A stretch of DNA of 64,000 bases from Delphinapterus leucas. Taxonomy: Eukaryota; Chordata; Mammalia; Artiodactyla; Monodontidae. Of the stretch, positions 1 through 13,339 are shown one piece after another. The translations under genes and the position numbers were made by a program. The DNA is taken from contig NW_022098049.1 in the NCBI RefSeq assembly GCF_002288925.2, positions 7,455,991 through 7,519,990 on the forward strand. The letters run 5' to 3'. Within the stretch, counting starts at the first letter, position 1; every line of letters begins with the position of its first letter. The notes under the pieces are model-generated. The model was given only the letters and a program-made list of their open reading frames with translations. It did not search any database and was not told the DNA's origin.

Positions 1-170
1 AGGAGTGGTTCCTGGCCTGACCACCCTCCCTAGACTTCCTACCCCTTCGCACCCTGCTGTGTTTTCTTCCTGGGTCTTCTCACTCCTATTTACTTCTTAT
101 CTTGCTTCCCACTAAGGGCACACATTTTTCTGCAGCAGGCACTCAAATATTTATCAAATGAACGAATGCA
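1..170 (+). mobile_element. L2-like LINE 3' fragment
   Basis: The wording ccctaaccccttcgc-like, aagggcacacatttttctgc and ctcaaatatttatcaaatga follows the L2 3' end. Diverged. Confidence 0.45.
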
Positions 171-345
171 TTCCAGGGTCCTTACATATACTATCTCATG
201 TATGACCTGTGAGGGAACTATTTTAAGTTTCTTTTACTAACTAAGATGAAGAAGCAGAGGCACAGAGAGGTTAACCAACTTTCCTAAAATCTCCTAGAAA
301 GGAAGCAGCAGAGCCTGGAGCGGAATCCAGGGTTGAGTGGACCAA
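160..345 (-). mobile_element. MIR SINE
   Basis: The reverse MIR core: tatctcatgtatgacc, agaagcagaggcacagagag, gttaaccaactttcc, gagcggaatccag. Confidence 0.7.
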
Positions 346-2319
346 AGGCCCACTCTTCCTTCCTTTCCGCTTCCATGGGAAAGACAGCCACACAAAATCC
401 CGCAGGAGCAGCCTGAAGCCCCAGCCCACGAGAACACCTCCTTCTGAGAATAAGGATTACAAATAGAGCAAAGGTTCCAAAGATTAGCTTCTATTTTAAT
501 ATCTTCTCAGGTCATTTGACTTTCAAAATTGACTCAAAGAGAAATTTTAGAAGCCTATTTGGAACACCTATTCACTTATTCATTGGAGAGGATGCCGATG
601 AAGCCTCTACCACATCTAAGCACATATGAAGAACAGGCGGTCTGTACCGCCCAGCAGCTACGGGAAACAGACACGACCACTGGCCTAGGACGGGCCTGGT
701 GCCCGGCGGGGCCCAGAGCCTGAGCTGGATTTCCATAAGGCTCCAGAGGCAGCCTCATCCCTGAGTGAGGGCTTAGAGGAGGGGCAGGTGCAGGCACCTG
801 GGGGAATGCAAGGGACAAGGCGGTAGGTGATGCGGAAGGAGAAGCAGGGAGGGCGCTGCATGTGGTGCTAAGGACTCTTGTCCCATCCCAGGAGATCTGC
901 AGTGCACTTGCATCCAGGGGGACAGCTGGTGGAGGAGGCCGAGAGAGTAAGACAGATGAGCAATGATGGGGGCCTGAATTAAAGCCAGGGTCATTGTACT
1001 GGGGGCCAGGGACTCAAGATACGGCAAGAAAGAGACTTTCAATAAATTATTCCCCAAGTAACCTCGACCTGGTATGCGGTTCTCCCAGGCTCTGCATCTG
1101 AACGATGAGTGAAGGGGCCTGCGGCCCCTGCAGGCTCCGCTGAGCAGCATCTTTCAAAAGCTACAAGTGCTCTACCCCAAATACAATTTTGATACCTTTC
1201 AAAAATGAAGATTGTTTTGGCTCTGTTCCCTGAAACTCTGAGGCTTGTCCTTATACAGGTTTTACTTTTCATTAAAAGAATGCATATTCACTGAGGAAAC
1301 ACTCGGAGCTAGACACAGTGCAAAGAAAAAACTGAACGTTACTTGTTAATCCCACTTTCACACCCAGAGACAGTCATTGTTAATACCGGATTTTAACAAG
1401 ATACGGTGTGTGTGTGAAATGTCTGTTCTTAGAAAAAATGGGTTGGTTCAATTTGTATATACTGTTTTGCAAATTGCTTTCTCCAGTTAACATTATACAG
1501 AGAAGAGTTCATTTTTACACAAGCATGTGGCAAAGCCATTTGCAGGTTTTTGAAAATGTTTCCACTAGGGAAGCTCTGGACACGTTCCCTGCACAGAAGT
1601 GATGAAGGTATTAGCCCTGTGACGTAATGCTCTGCCACCCAAACTAGAGGATGCCGTTCAGCTAGGAAAGTCATCAGAAATGTGTGCACAAACAGAATGA
1701 GTCGATTCTGACGAATGTTTCTGCGTCTCCCGAAAGAAAAAAAAAACACCACACGTTGCTCCTTAGATTGCTCGGCATGCACTGCGGTGAAGTGATTTTG
1801 CTGGAAGTGTGAAGTCGTTAGCGCAGGCATATTTCTGTGAGCAGAAAACAGCTGCTACTGGAATTAGTGTCCAGAAATGAAGTTATTTCTCCCCACCATC
1901 TTGCTGAATTGCTCTGCTTCACAAACAAGAAGTGAACATCATTAATTACTTGGGAAATAAGCCTGATCCAGCCAGGCTGAGCCTGCTGTGTAGATAGAAG
2001 TAAAAATAAAATAATAAAGCTCTCTTCACTCCCTAGGCTAACGCTTGTTAACACTGCTGTTCAGATTCTTACAGGCATTTCAATTTTTTGTTCAATAAAT
2101 ATTTATTTGGACACCTACCATGCCCTAGAGGGACACAAACGTTTGGCACACAATCAACAACCACAATAACCCCCTGACAAGAAGTTAGGTACACAGTGAA
2201 CACCTAGCACTGCAGAAAGAGCTTATCTCCAAAATTTTAGTATATTAAAACTTTGGCTTCTGGAAAGCATTTTGGTTTCTTTGGGGCAAGACAGCGTTTT
2301 CGTTTACTGAGCAACTAAA

Positions 2320-2490
2320 CTACTCGATACTGTATATAAATTTTATTATTTCACTCTTGCAATACCCCTATGGGCTAAGTACAGTGACTGTACCCATTTT
2401 ACACAAGAGAAAACCAAGGGTCAGGAAGGCGAAAATAAACTGACCAATGTTTTACACAAAGTAAAAAGCAAAGCTTGGATTCGAACAAAT
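2320..2490 (-). mobile_element. MIR SINE
   Basis: The reverse MIR core with cccattttacacaagagaaa and gcttggattcgaac. Confidence 0.65.
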
Positions 2491-3159
2491 TTCTTCCCAG
2501 AGCTCTCCGCACTTATCACGCTGTTCCCCTGTCCAGACAGACCCTCGGGACATTTGCAGAGTCAGTGAAAACATCTTCTTTTTCCCTTTCTGGTTCTTCC
2601 TACCCTGGAATGGCCAGTTCCCTCCTTTCCCTTCCAGATCACTTAATACGCCTGAGAAGTCTCACTTATTCTCCACCTGTTCCACATTCCAAAATTACTA
2701 TCTTGTGGCCACAATTAAAGCTCCCCCATCCGTTTAGTGAGCCTTCAGACAGCTCAGGGGAGAAGGAACTGATGACCAAACTGAAGCAATTCATCCTAGA
2801 GTATGATGACTAGGAATTCCCTCAAACCTCCCAACCATTTAAACCATAGGACCGATTTCTAGTTGGCAGAACGTGTGTGCATGTGCAAGAAAGATCTATT
2901 TACAAGTGGAGATTTTCTTGAAAATTTCTTATTGCAGTAATGAACTTGTCACGACTTCTAAGAGTATGTTCCACTCTAGAATCAACATATGCTGTAAACA
3001 GGAAAAAAAAAAAGAGGTTATCGGGGCTCCCGATTAAGAAGTGGGACTGATGTTACCTCATCCGGCCAATGTGCTAGATATTCATCATTTAGTCATTTCC
3101 ACAAACATTTACTGAGTGCCTACTATTTGCCAGTATATAATGTTTGGGCCAGTATAGAA

Positions 3160-3362
3160 TTTTTTTTTTTGTGGTACGCGGGCCTCTCACTGTTGTGGCC
3201 TCTCCCGTTGCAGAGCACAAGGCTCCGGACGCGCAGGCTCAGCGGCCATGGCTCACGGGCCCAGCCGCTCCGCGGCATGTGGGATCCTCCCGGACCGGGG
3301 CACGAACCCATGTCCCCTGCATCGGCAGGCGGACCCTCAAGCACTGCGCCACCAGGGAGGCC
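3160..3362 (-). mobile_element. CHR-type SINE
   Basis: A tRNA-derived cetartiodactyl SINE in reverse: T run at 3160-3170, body, and tRNA-like head ending caccagggaggcc. The target duplication ccagtatagaa occurs at 3149-3159 and 3363-3373. Confidence 0.92.
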
Positions 3363-3999
3363 CCAGTATAGAACTTTTAAATTCCCATTTCCTATTTAAC
3401 TGTAGTAAGCACTTTAATCCTTCAATTTCACCCTCCCTTCTTCATCTAAGAATCAAGTCCAGAGGTTCCAACAATCTCTGCTCAACATGAAAGCAGGAGA
3501 GATTTATTTGGCAGTTCCTCAAAGCCCAGGCAGCATCAGCACCCTTGTGACACCCTTGTGATTCTGGAGTACTAGCCAAAAGGGGATGCCGGGTGCAATT
3601 CTTGGTCTTTAAAGCCAGAACGAGACACTGTCATAAATACCCGGCTTTCATGGAGCCACACTGAGGCTCCTGCTTGTTTGTCTGGAGCAATACAATGTTC
3701 TGTTAATTTACAAAAGCAATTTACTACTCATACTCTAAGGTACACGGTAGAGTGGAGAGAAAAACATAATTCTGGAGGCAATCAGACCCGGGTCTGAGTC
3801 TAGGCCCAGTCGTCCATCCTGAAGCCATGAGCTCTCCTGAGTCCCAATTCTTCTTGTCATAGAGAAGGGAGACAACGCCTTCTCCGCTGATAATGAAGCA
3901 AGGCAATGTCTGGACAAGTGTTGGTGCTCCCCCTTCAAGTGGGAGGTGGCACGGGCTCTAGAATTCAACTTCTTTGGTTCAAATCTGGCGCAAGCACCT

Positions 4000-4135
4000 G
4001 CTGGTTGTGTGACTTTGACTTTTTCCCCTTAAAATGGAGGTAACGGCAACTACCTTGTGAGGCTGCTATGAAACTTAAGTGGGAAAACATGAAACTAGCA
4101 TGGGGTGTGTGCTTAATGCATGGTAGTTACTGTTT
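4000..4135 (+). mobile_element. MIR SINE
   Basis: The forward MIR core: ggttgtgtgactttgac, ttaaaatggaggtaacggc, tgaggctgctatgaaac. Confidence 0.65.
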
Positions 4136-4769
4136 TTATAGCTATTATTTCCCAAATATCTCCTCCAATGGCGTCCACATAGCTGACACCTAAGATTCTA
4201 TACTGTCATCAACATCCCTCTAGATTAAGGCGGTATTCCTTGTTAAAAATGCAACCACCTCTGGGAGAGTTACCCGTTAAAGTCACCCAGGTTCAGAGAG
4301 AACACCAGATCCTGTCTGACAGGAGGGTTACAGAGGGTGAACTGAGGCTGTGTGCCATGGGCAGGGTGGAGGAAGGGGAAGCAGAGCGCCCTGGCTTCTG
4401 TATGAAAAGAGCATGCAAGCAAAGTGAGGGGACTCCAGACAGACAGAGAGGAACCGGAAGAGGGGGCTAAAGGGCCCAGAAACGCTGGGGACTCAGGAAA
4501 TGGAGAGGAGCTTAGAGAGGAGCTTAGACCTGCCCACTGCTCTGATTTTATTGCTTCATCTATTAAAAGGACCCTCAACTAGAATAAAAAGGGAGGTAGG
4601 GAGACTCAGACTTCAAACTGGCCGAGTTCTGAATGAGGTCCACGCCAGTTCACAAACCTTACAGAAGTCCTTGAAATTGGCTGCAGGTTTCCACCTTACT
4701 ACCCACCCCTCCTGTCTGTTTGTCCTTTTAAATTACACCACTGGCCAACAATGGGGGAGGGGCTCAGGG

Positions 4770-4910
4770 ATTCCCCATCTGGCTGAGCGTCAGAATTACC
4801 TGGGAAGCAATCCTTGGGCTTCAGCACCAGACCAACTAAATCAGAACCTTTGGGAGTGAAGCCAGATGATTCTAACGTACAGTCAGGCCTGCAAATCACT
4901 GAATTCATTT
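4770..4910. mobile_element. Possible MER/hAT fragment
   Basis: The phrases cagaattacctgggaagc, accaactaaatcagaacc and ccagatgattctaacgtac form the mirrored pattern of short non-autonomous hAT elements. I cannot name the family. Confidence 0.5.
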
Positions 4911-5740
4911 AGCCAATTGCAGCCTCTCCCAATCACTCATAATGATTCACTCAGGTGGAAGTGATATGGGTTTGTATCAGGAATACACTCTGTATCGATG
5001 CTGCTAATACATAATCTTGGGATTCAAACAGTGAAAAGGAGAAGCTCCTTCTCCAGGATTCAAATCGAGTAAAAATCGCTGCTGAATTTATTGTTTAGAA
5101 GAATAAACAACCTGTAAAACATAACCAGTTAGATTTCTAAACTCATATTTTATGGAACTTGAGTTTGGGAAGCCCTCTAATAACCGTCAATGTCGTCAGG
5201 TCTGTTATTTGCAATATGGCAGACGCCTACAGAGATGTTCCACAGGGACCGCCTGAGTTTTGGAAATAGTGCTGCTTATTTGTATGTCCAAATAACATTA
5301 TCTGGGTGGAACAACTGTGTTCCTTTTGCTGGTCACTGTGACTATTTAGAAGATTCAACACCAGTGCCTTAGGACCTGAGGCTGCATTTTGAACTTGATT
5401 TATGAAAGTCAACTCTGGTCTTCTGTTTAAAAAAAAAGTGGGGGAGGAGAGGGAGCTCCATGTCATCAGGGCAGTGGGGTGAGGAGTTGACTGATGAGGT
5501 GAAGGAAAATGGCACCACCTGAAGCCGACGGAAGGGGCATAAAATAGAGAATTATTATTCCAATGGAGGAGGGAGAAATTCAAATAGGAATTAAAAACAC
5601 TGGTTCAGGATGCTCTACAGAAATTTTTTATGGTTCTTGCTTAATTGTAATTTTTGTTATACCAACTATAAAGTATTTTTTAAGTTCATCCTTGAATTCT
5701 CTCCTTTTTTTTTTTTTTGCATCTAGACAGCAATAGCTTT

Positions 5741-5935
5741 TTTGCAGTACATGGGCCTCTCACCGTTGTGGCCTCTCCTGTTGCGGAGCACAAGCTCTGG
5801 ACGTGCAGGCTCAGCGGCCATGGCTCACGGGCCCAGCCGCTCCGCGGCATGTGGGACCTTCCCGGACCAGGGCACGAACCCGTGTCCCCTGCATCGGCAG
5901 GCAGACTCTCAACCACTGCATCACCAGGGAAGCCC
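5741..5935 (-). mobile_element. CHR-type SINE
   Basis: A reverse CHR body and head (accagggaagcc). The near-perfect target duplication aga(c/t)agcaatagctttt occurs at 5725-5742 and 5936-5952. The T run at 5705-5718 lies outside the duplication, so it may belong to the target. Confidence 0.9.
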
Positions 5936-6309
5936 AGATAGCAATAGCTTTTAAAGAGTGTTTAATTAAACCTCCAAATGACTCTTGAAAGAGAGTAAGG
6001 AAAGTGATACCATTCTACCCATATTGGCTTCTCTTGGGTTCTCCGAACACGCTTTCTGTCCTCGGCACTTTGGACTGTCCTCTTCGCTCTGTGGGGACTG
6101 CTCCTCAGCAGGATCACTGCCATCTGCAGAGACGCCTTCCCTGCCCACACCAGTGGGGCTGCCCCTCTTATTTCCTATCCCAGCACCTGCTCACTTCTTT
6201 TACAGCACTTAGCCTTTGTTTACCCCAGGCTCCAAGAGCCCAGGGGCCACAAATTCACCACTGCTTCCATAATACCTGGCCTCGTGCCTGCTTAGAAAGG
6301 AATAAGACA

Positions 6310-6430
6310 TCTTAATAAGCAAATTATACCCATTTTACATTGGAGAAAACTGAGGCTCCAAAGGCTTAAGTAACTTTTCCAAGGTCCTACAGCTTGTACA
6401 GGAGTTTAAGCCCAGGTCTAATTAGCTCCA
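6310..6430 (-). mobile_element. MIR SINE
   Basis: The reverse MIR core: cccattttacattggagaaa, actgaggctccaaaggctta, aggtcctacagcttgtac. Confidence 0.75.
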
Positions 6431-7159
6431 AAGTTTGTTCTTTTACAATTCACAGTGCTGCTTCTAATCACTGGGGGTAAGGAAAATAGTCTCTTCTTGT
6501 AGTGACAATGGAAATAAAGACGTGCAACTGGGCAGAGTCCAGAGTAGCCTCAGAAAGCAGTAGAGGCCAATCACAGAAATCAGGTTATTAAGCACACTTC
6601 GAGGCAGGGAGCAGCCCACTGTGAACGGGCTTTCAGCGCATCTGTTGAAGCCCTCGCAGCTGAATGTTATCTTCAGGGCTCTGGAGAGCACAGAGAATAG
6701 TCCTTGGAAAATGTCTGTGGGTCTAAAGAGCCCAAGGACAGGGAGAGAGACATCAGATTCTTGCTTTAGTGCAATGCCCTGGAGATGTCAGGAGTGCTGT
6801 TCACCTCTAATAGGAAGAAATGAAATTCCTTTGAGAGGACAGGTGCCCCAAACCGGCTTCATTAAGTACCTCGAGGAGTAAGGAAATAGCAATACAAAGG
6901 AATTCCAATAAATCAAATTAAAATTGAGATGTTAACACATTAGGGAAGAAGATAATAGTAATAGCAATGATAATAGCTGACAATTATTTAGTGTTACTTC
7001 CGACCCACATTGTGTTCTAATTCCTTATAATCAATGAACTCGTTTCATCTTTACACACACCTATGAATCCGGCAGTACTGTGAGGGACTCGTGTCATCTG
7101 GACTCCAGTCATAGCAGTCTGGCCCCATGGTGCTGGATGCTGTCACCCCACCTCAGCTC

Positions 7160-7400
7160 AGCCAGATCATGAGACTAATTATTAGGTCTACCAGACACTT
7201 AGTGGGGTCCAGGCTCTACAAAGCTTTAAATGCATCATCTCATTTAATTCTCACAATACTGAAAGACAGGTACTGTTAGTATCCTATTTAACAAATGAGG
7301 AGTAAAATTAAGTACCTTAAAAGCCACACACAATAAGTAGCTGAAGAGGCATTGAATTCCAGGTTGACTCAGAGGGCTATGCTCTGGATCTCATCCTCCT
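7160..7400 (-). mobile_element. MIR SINE
   Basis: The reverse MIR: catcatctcatttaattctc, acaatactgaaagacaggta, acaaatgaggagtaaaatta and taagtagctgaagaggc. Confidence 0.75.
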
Positions 7401-7844
7401 AAAACGTGCAGCCCACCAAGAATCATCTAAAGAGGCTCCGCCTGGTCCGGTTCAGTTGGCTTCTCAAACTTTTAGAGTAAAAACCAAACCTTAGTGGACT
7501 TCTGTGTGATACTGAAAGCATTTTTAGTGTTGAGAAAGGAGTGGCTATGAATTTAATGACTGTTACGGTGTTAATCATAAGAGCATCTGCAGGCATTTAA
7601 AGAATGTATGACTTTAAAAAATCAGTCTTCATATTCGAAGATAAGTTCGTGGACCCCCTGTAACATCTTCATGACCCCGACTCCTCTGCTCCCCACTCCT
7701 GGAAACCCTTAGAGCTGTCTTTACCCTGAGACCCTATGACTGACTGAACAACAAGGTAAGGAGTTTCATTCCAAAGAACTATTCTTCATAGACCTTTCAA
7801 AGACCTCACGACAAACTGGCATCGGAGGAAAGGCCTATCATGTA

Positions 7845-7965
7845 GTAAAAAGAGAACTGGCTTTGGGGTCTGAAAACTGGTTCAGCTACTTACAGACTAT
7901 GTGACCCTGGGCATGGGATTTAATCTCTCTGAGCCTTACTTTCTTCATCTACAAAATGCAACTTC
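7845..7965 (+). mobile_element. MIR SINE
   Basis: The forward MIR: tatgtgaccctgggcatggg, tctctgagccttactttctt, catctacaaaatgc. Confidence 0.75.
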
Positions 7966-9359
7966 ATTCAAAAAGTATTCACTGAGCACTAACTACATGT
8001 CAGGCAGTGTGTTAGTCACTGGGAATTCAAAGGTGAGTAAGACATAATTTCCACCTCCTAAGACCTTCCAGACTAGTGAAAAATGAAGACCGTGAACCAC
8101 CCCTGCAGGTGTAGGCAGAAGACTGAGTGCAGGGCACGCTCTCAATGCTCAACAAATGGCAGTCATCTTTCTTTTGCCAACCCATATTTGAACCATATGT
8201 GACACTGGGGTTAATAAATTCAGGAAGGGTTTTTGAGAAGCAAAGCTTCTTATACTCTTGAAATTAATTTTTCAGGATTATTATAATAAAGTAATATTTC
8301 ACCTATAATTCATATACTTTCTTTCTTTGATAATTTGTTTTATTATATACTATAATGCTTATAGTAAAAAAAGTACAAGCAAATAATACAAGGGTACAGA
8401 AATTTATTTGCAGTAGTTTAGTAGTTTGATATAAAAACTTTTATCCTTAAGCTTTGAGGCAGACTAAAATGTTTGCCATAGATTTGTTAGAATTAGCGTT
8501 TTGAAATGCAAACATCATGTCCTGCGCTGAGCAGATACTAGATACTATCAATATTATTGTTACAGCAGATTCAGAGATTCTCACTGAATTTGATTCCCAA
8601 AGTGCTGGACTACTTTAAATAGTAAACTAAAAAAAAAAAAGTTATGTCTTTGAACAGGTACATGAAGCAATGAATTTGTAGATGAAATCTTCTAGGGATG
8701 GGAGCAAATCTTGCAGGCGTACACAAAGTGGATTTCTTCCTAGAACAGTAAGTTGGAGGGATGAATGGCCCCTGGAGCAGGTCTCGCATATGTGGTTAAG
8801 CCAACAGACCGCAGCTCATTAATCTAAATGCATACCTGACCCTTTCTTGGTCAACCTGACAAGAACAACCTGCAAAAGTGACTGGGGCCCTTCAAGAAGC
8901 AGGAATTCCCCTGTGTTAAGGGGTCCCAAACAAAGGCCCTATATTTTCTGACAAAAAAGTTCATTTATCCACTTTTCCAGTGATCACTGAATTCCATATG
9001 TTTTCCCAGGAAACTGCTGGCCCTGACTTTCAACCTGATTCTAAGTGATCAGTGGTGTTTGTAAAGTCTGGAGAAGCCAGCTAGAGCTGGCTACAGAGAT
9101 CTTTCTGTGGGAGCAGGTTATGTGACTACAAAGTGATATAACTGGCAGCAAAAAAGTGTGGCCTAAAGCCAGTGAAAAGTGGGGAACAGGTTAACACAGA
9201 CCAGTGAGAGGCAGTCAGAAATTAGGTGGAGAATCCCATTTCCCTCTGGGCTGCTCCGGGGGCAGGAGAGGTAGACCCACAATTTCCAACGTTTATAGCA
9301 GGAGAGGCCAACTAACTGTCAATAGGTTTCAGTACCGCCAGCAATATCTGAGGAGGTTA

Positions 9360-9540
9360 ACACTAACAGCAACAACTCCTAGGAACTGTGGCCCACACAC
9401 AGCATGGTATCTCATTTAATCCTTACGAGCCCCTTTAGGAGTTAAATATTTTTCTCAAGGTCACATGGTCAATGGCGAAGCTGGGATTCAGGCTCATATC
9501 TGACACATGCCACAGTCCATTCTCTTAGCCACTAAACAAT
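9360..9540 (-). mobile_element. MIR SINE
   Basis: The reverse MIR: tatctcatttaatccttacg, ctcaaggtcacatggtcaat and agctgggattcaggctc. Confidence 0.75.
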
Positions 9541-10569
9541 GCCACTGATGTGATGTCTGCTGTTGATTAGAGCCTTAAGGAAGCATAGAAACAGCTGACT
9601 TGGCCACAATGACGTGTTTGGCAGGAAAGAAAAAGGGAGGGTGGAAGAGAACGTATGTTTTTATTTTCAGCATACTACCCAAGGCCATGTAAACTACACG
9701 TGAGCAGTGCCTCTGACTCGCTGGATCATCTTTGTGACCTCCCACAGCAGGTTCTTAAGAGAAGCAAATCAATGGAATAGGATAAGGCCATTACGTAACT
9801 TGTCAGAACGCTTACTGAGGACTGTCACGGCCAGACGAATCCAAGGCAAGAAGAACGTGAAGACAGGGCGCACACAGCAACTTTTTAACTAAAAGCTCTG
9901 GATCCACATAAAGTCAAATGGTTGGAAATGTTCACTTTAGCACATTTAACCTGAAGAATACTTCCCGGGAGTGGAGAAGTCCTAACATTCCCCTGGAGCC
10001 TCTCTGTTTTTTATGTCTGCTCTTGCACAAGATTTAGACCCAACTCAGAGGGTCACACTGCTTACACCTAACTCAGCTAATAAGATCAGACACTATTAGA
10101 CATGAGTTGGGCTCAGGAAAGTGACTTGAAGGCCAGGCACCATCACATTCAGGCAACTGAGGACCACATGTTCCATCTATACCTTACAGCACAGCAGCTG
10201 GAATGCCTCTTGGGACTCCAGCGACTTGAAGAGCACTGTTCTGACTGCTGCAGGCCTAAGACCACCCTGGATGCCTTTGGGACTCGCCCCGAGGTAGGTC
10301 CACCTTGCAGTTGCCCAAGAGTATAGGATACCTGACCCAAGACAGGCCACACTGAGGTTCTGATCACAAAACTGCAGGGCTGCCTGTACTGTACTGTCCT
10401 TATAATAAATGAATCACCGCTCAGGGGTCACGTCCTGTTTCAGGCCATCAGAGAATCCCAGTTGGCTCATACAGGCACATGCCTCTCGCAAACTCTTAGG
10501 CACCCCTGGTTCAGGGCTGTGTCCTGGGACCCCACGCTGGGGAGGAACTGGGGTTGCAGGTGAGGGGGA

Positions 10570-10800
10570 GTTAACGTCCAGGTGTGTGGAGTCCCAGCCT
10601 GCACCAGATTCCCAGCCGCGCCATTTGTTAGCTGGGTAACCTTGGGAGGTGAACTTCTCTGAGCCCCGGCTCCCTCATCTGTAAGATGGAGATAACAACC
10701 TCACCTCTAACTCAGGGTTGTTGAGGATTAAATGTTAGCACGCATTAATCAAGGCGCTGGTGGCACGTGGTAAGCATTCCAAAAACATTAGCCACCAGGA
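10570..10800 (+). mobile_element. MIR SINE
   Basis: The forward MIR: gctgggtaaccttgggagg, ccctcatctgtaagatggag, agggttgttgaggattaaat. One of the clearer copies. Confidence 0.85.
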
Positions 10801-11159
10801 AGACAATGATGAGATGGGATGATAGCAGTGCTTTTGAAAAGTCAAAGTTAGATGGTGGGAATCTGCACTGTCACACAGGGCTAGAATGGAGACGGTTTCA
10901 TCATCTATGGAATAGGAGTAACAGAAGCTAATAATAATGTAAGACGGGCTGTGGTAATGTGCTCAGAGCAAGGAGTGCACAGCCCAGGGTGTACACTCAG
11001 GAAGTGTTATCTATTCCCTTAAGTGGGTCTGATCTTGGATCATGTGATCAGAAACCTTTATGACACAGCCCCACAAGTATTTTAATCACCAAAATAATGA
11101 GTAGGGTCAGTCCCTCCTTAGCCAACAAACCATTAAGCCCTCACAGAGGCTTTAAGAGT

Positions 11160-11330
11160 GAAATCCTAGCATTTGCCAGTTGTGGGACTTGGGCAAGATA
11201 CTTAAACCCTCTTAATAACAGATTTATCTGGTAGCTTGTGGCAACAATTACATACGGTAATCTGTATAAAGCATTTTCTATAACTGGGCTCATAGTAAGT
11301 GCTTACTTACTATCAACTAATGTTATTACT
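11160..11330 (+). mobile_element. MIR SINE
   Basis: The forward MIR: gtgggacttgggcaagatac, aaaccctcttaataac, and ctcatagtaagtgct at the end. Diverged. Confidence 0.6.
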
Positions 11331-11884
11331 GTCAGAAGTTCTTCATAGGACTCGTTTCCTAAGGTTAACTGTGTATGGAATTAAACATAAGCAGGTCAAA
11401 GTTATCTCATTTTCCGCTTGTGTATCTTTGATGCCTAATCCAGCACGTGGCAGAGTGGAAGCTTATTAAAACATTGCTGAATAAATGACTAACTCTTAGA
11501 CAGCCTCAGTGATAATTACTAACTGATCTAAGTCTGCCAGCAGGATTTCTGGTATCAGATGGGTGGCTTGTCCCAACTGGCATGATAGTTAAAAATCTCA
11601 GCTGGGCTGTCTGAGGGAAGCTGAAGACCTCTGAGGAATCAGCCCAAGGTTTCTGCAGGAGGAATAGGACAGAGAGGACATAACTGCTCAAGTTGCATAA
11701 AGGCCAATAATTTTTAAGATGCATGTATAACCAACTACCTGGAAGGGTTTGGCCACAGGTGTGTACCGACCATATTCTGTGTCAAGGTCTGTTAAGGGGC
11801 TGAAGGGAGACGAACAGGACCTGATTACGTGCCCTGGGGAGAGTGCAGCCTGGAAGGGGCGTAAGGCCCAATGCTAGACAGACC

Positions 11885-12050
11885 CAAGCCTGAGTTTCCA
11901 ACTCTGCCAGTTACCAGCCAAGTCATGGTGCTTCTCTGTGCCTTATTTTCTTCATCTGTGAAATGAAGATTATAATACCACATGGGCTGTGGGGAGGACT
12001 AAATGAAATAAACTTTATGAAGTATCTGGCACGAGGAAGTGCTTAAAAAG
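11885..12050 (+). mobile_element. MIR SINE
   Basis: The forward MIR: aactctgccagttaccagcc, cttcatctgtgaaatgaaga and ggaggactaaatgaaat. Confidence 0.8.
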
Positions 12051-13127
12051 TGGCACTTCCTTTCCTCCTCCACAGAGGTAAATCTAAGCCAGTGTAATAA
12101 ATGCTCATCCCTTGTTTCTACTATCCTGCTAGCAGTTAACTGCTTACAGAACTGAAGAGTATCACTCGGCACGGGATACTGAGCTCTAACTATAAGCCTC
12201 TCCAAGCTGGGATCACTGGATTAAACTGCATGCACCTCTGTCAAGACTCTTGCTACACTTTGCTGTTTCCATTCCTACTTGTCACATCTTCCACGATAAT
12301 ATTTGCATCTTTAAGATTAAAAAAAATTTTTTTGCTATTTTTAAAAGGGCAAAATAGTAATTCCTTGTTTTACTGTGCATGTCTTTGACTACCACCAAGA
12401 CTGAACCTTTTTGACAAGTACAGGGATTTTGTCGATACTGGAACTTTTAGTTGGAAATGGGTGATACGAAGCATAAAAATAAAAATTCTGATAGACTGTA
12501 AGTATAACTACATAATATATAGGTATACAACAATCTGAAGGGAAACAGAATGTAAATGTTAGTAACCTGGCTTTATTATTTTCCACTTTCTATTAGATTG
12601 CCTTTATTCCTAAAATAAGGGGAATCATAATTGAGGAAATTTCAGTATTCCACTGTTTTATTTATATATGTTTTAATCCTTTAGCATACTGAGGGGCTTT
12701 TTGAGTAATTTAAATAAATAGTAACAATAAAAAAAAAGATTGAACAGTGTAACACGTATTGTTTCATTCCCTACATTACTTTTTCATGTATAGAACACAA
12801 CACCCTCTGCCATCTTTATAATTCAGGAAACTTTAGGTTTTTCAGAACAACCAGTAATACTTCCCCAAAGATGAGATTATAAAGTAAAAGAATACCTGAT
12901 TCAGTTTCAGGGAGCAGAAGACAAAAAGTTGTGGCGGAGCAAGAGATGAAGCAGGAAGAAAGGACCAACTTCTTTTGTAAAGGAATATCCTAACCCCCCG
13001 ACCTAATCCATACATTAAAGGCACCTGGAGAAATTTTCACGGCTGGTTACAGCACGTGTTTGCTTTCCAGTCCACGTGGCCAGAAGGCATCAAAGACACA
13101 GCTTGGTAAATTACCAGACACACTTAC

Positions 13128-13197
13128 TGTGGCATGGGAGATGGTCAGAATCCCGTTCTTGACGGAGCACTTCCTTCTCTGCCACACTTTCCGGATC
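13128..13197 (-). CDS. ASAP1: ASAP1 coding exon: PH domain beta strands 2-3
   Basis: This internal exon is 70 nt. In gene sense the acceptor is cctccttag before GATCCGG and the donor is gtaagtgtg after GCCACA. The first base completes a glycine codon with the previous exon, and the rest reads IRKVWQRRKCSVKNG then ILTISHAT, ending in phase 0. This is the second and third strand of the ASAP1 PH domain. The basic cluster around K-V-W-Q-R-R-K fits the phosphoinositide-binding face. In the family, binding of PI(4,5)P2 here activates the neighbouring ArfGAP domain toward Arf1-GTP at the plasma membrane. As I recall it, the wording matches ASAP1 better than its paralogue ASAP2. The next exon downstream is not visible within 13 kb. 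Confidence 0.95.
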
Positions 13198-13339
13198 CTA
13201 AGGAGGGAGTCAAACACAAGCTGATACAGTACCTGGTTCACGTAACTATCGTAACACAGTTATGATGCATAACAGTCATTACCAAAAAACCCCAACCCCA
13301 AACCAAAAACCACACAAACCAGAAAATTTTGGTTGCCTT

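Larger units (their letters stand above)
1..13127 (-). other. ASAP1: ASAP1 intron downstream of the PH exon (partial, 3' end outside the window)
   Basis: This is the intron that follows the exon at 13128-13197. Its 5' splice site (gtaagt in gene sense) is at 13127-13122, and its 3' end is not in the window. I looked for the next PH-domain exon and the start of the ArfGAP region on the minus strand and did not find them. The content is old MIR and L2 copies and two CHR SINEs (3160-3362 and 5741-5935), otherwise unique-looking intronic DNA. The stretches 8100-9350, 9560-10550 and 12060-13100 show no recognisable gene or strong repeat. The open frames here are short and resemble no protein I know. 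Confidence 0.8.

Noticed and set aside
3724..3906. Candidate downstream PH exon (Y-D-K-K on the minus strand)
   Set aside because: The surrounding residues and the lack of matched splice sites do not fit the ASAP1 PH domain.
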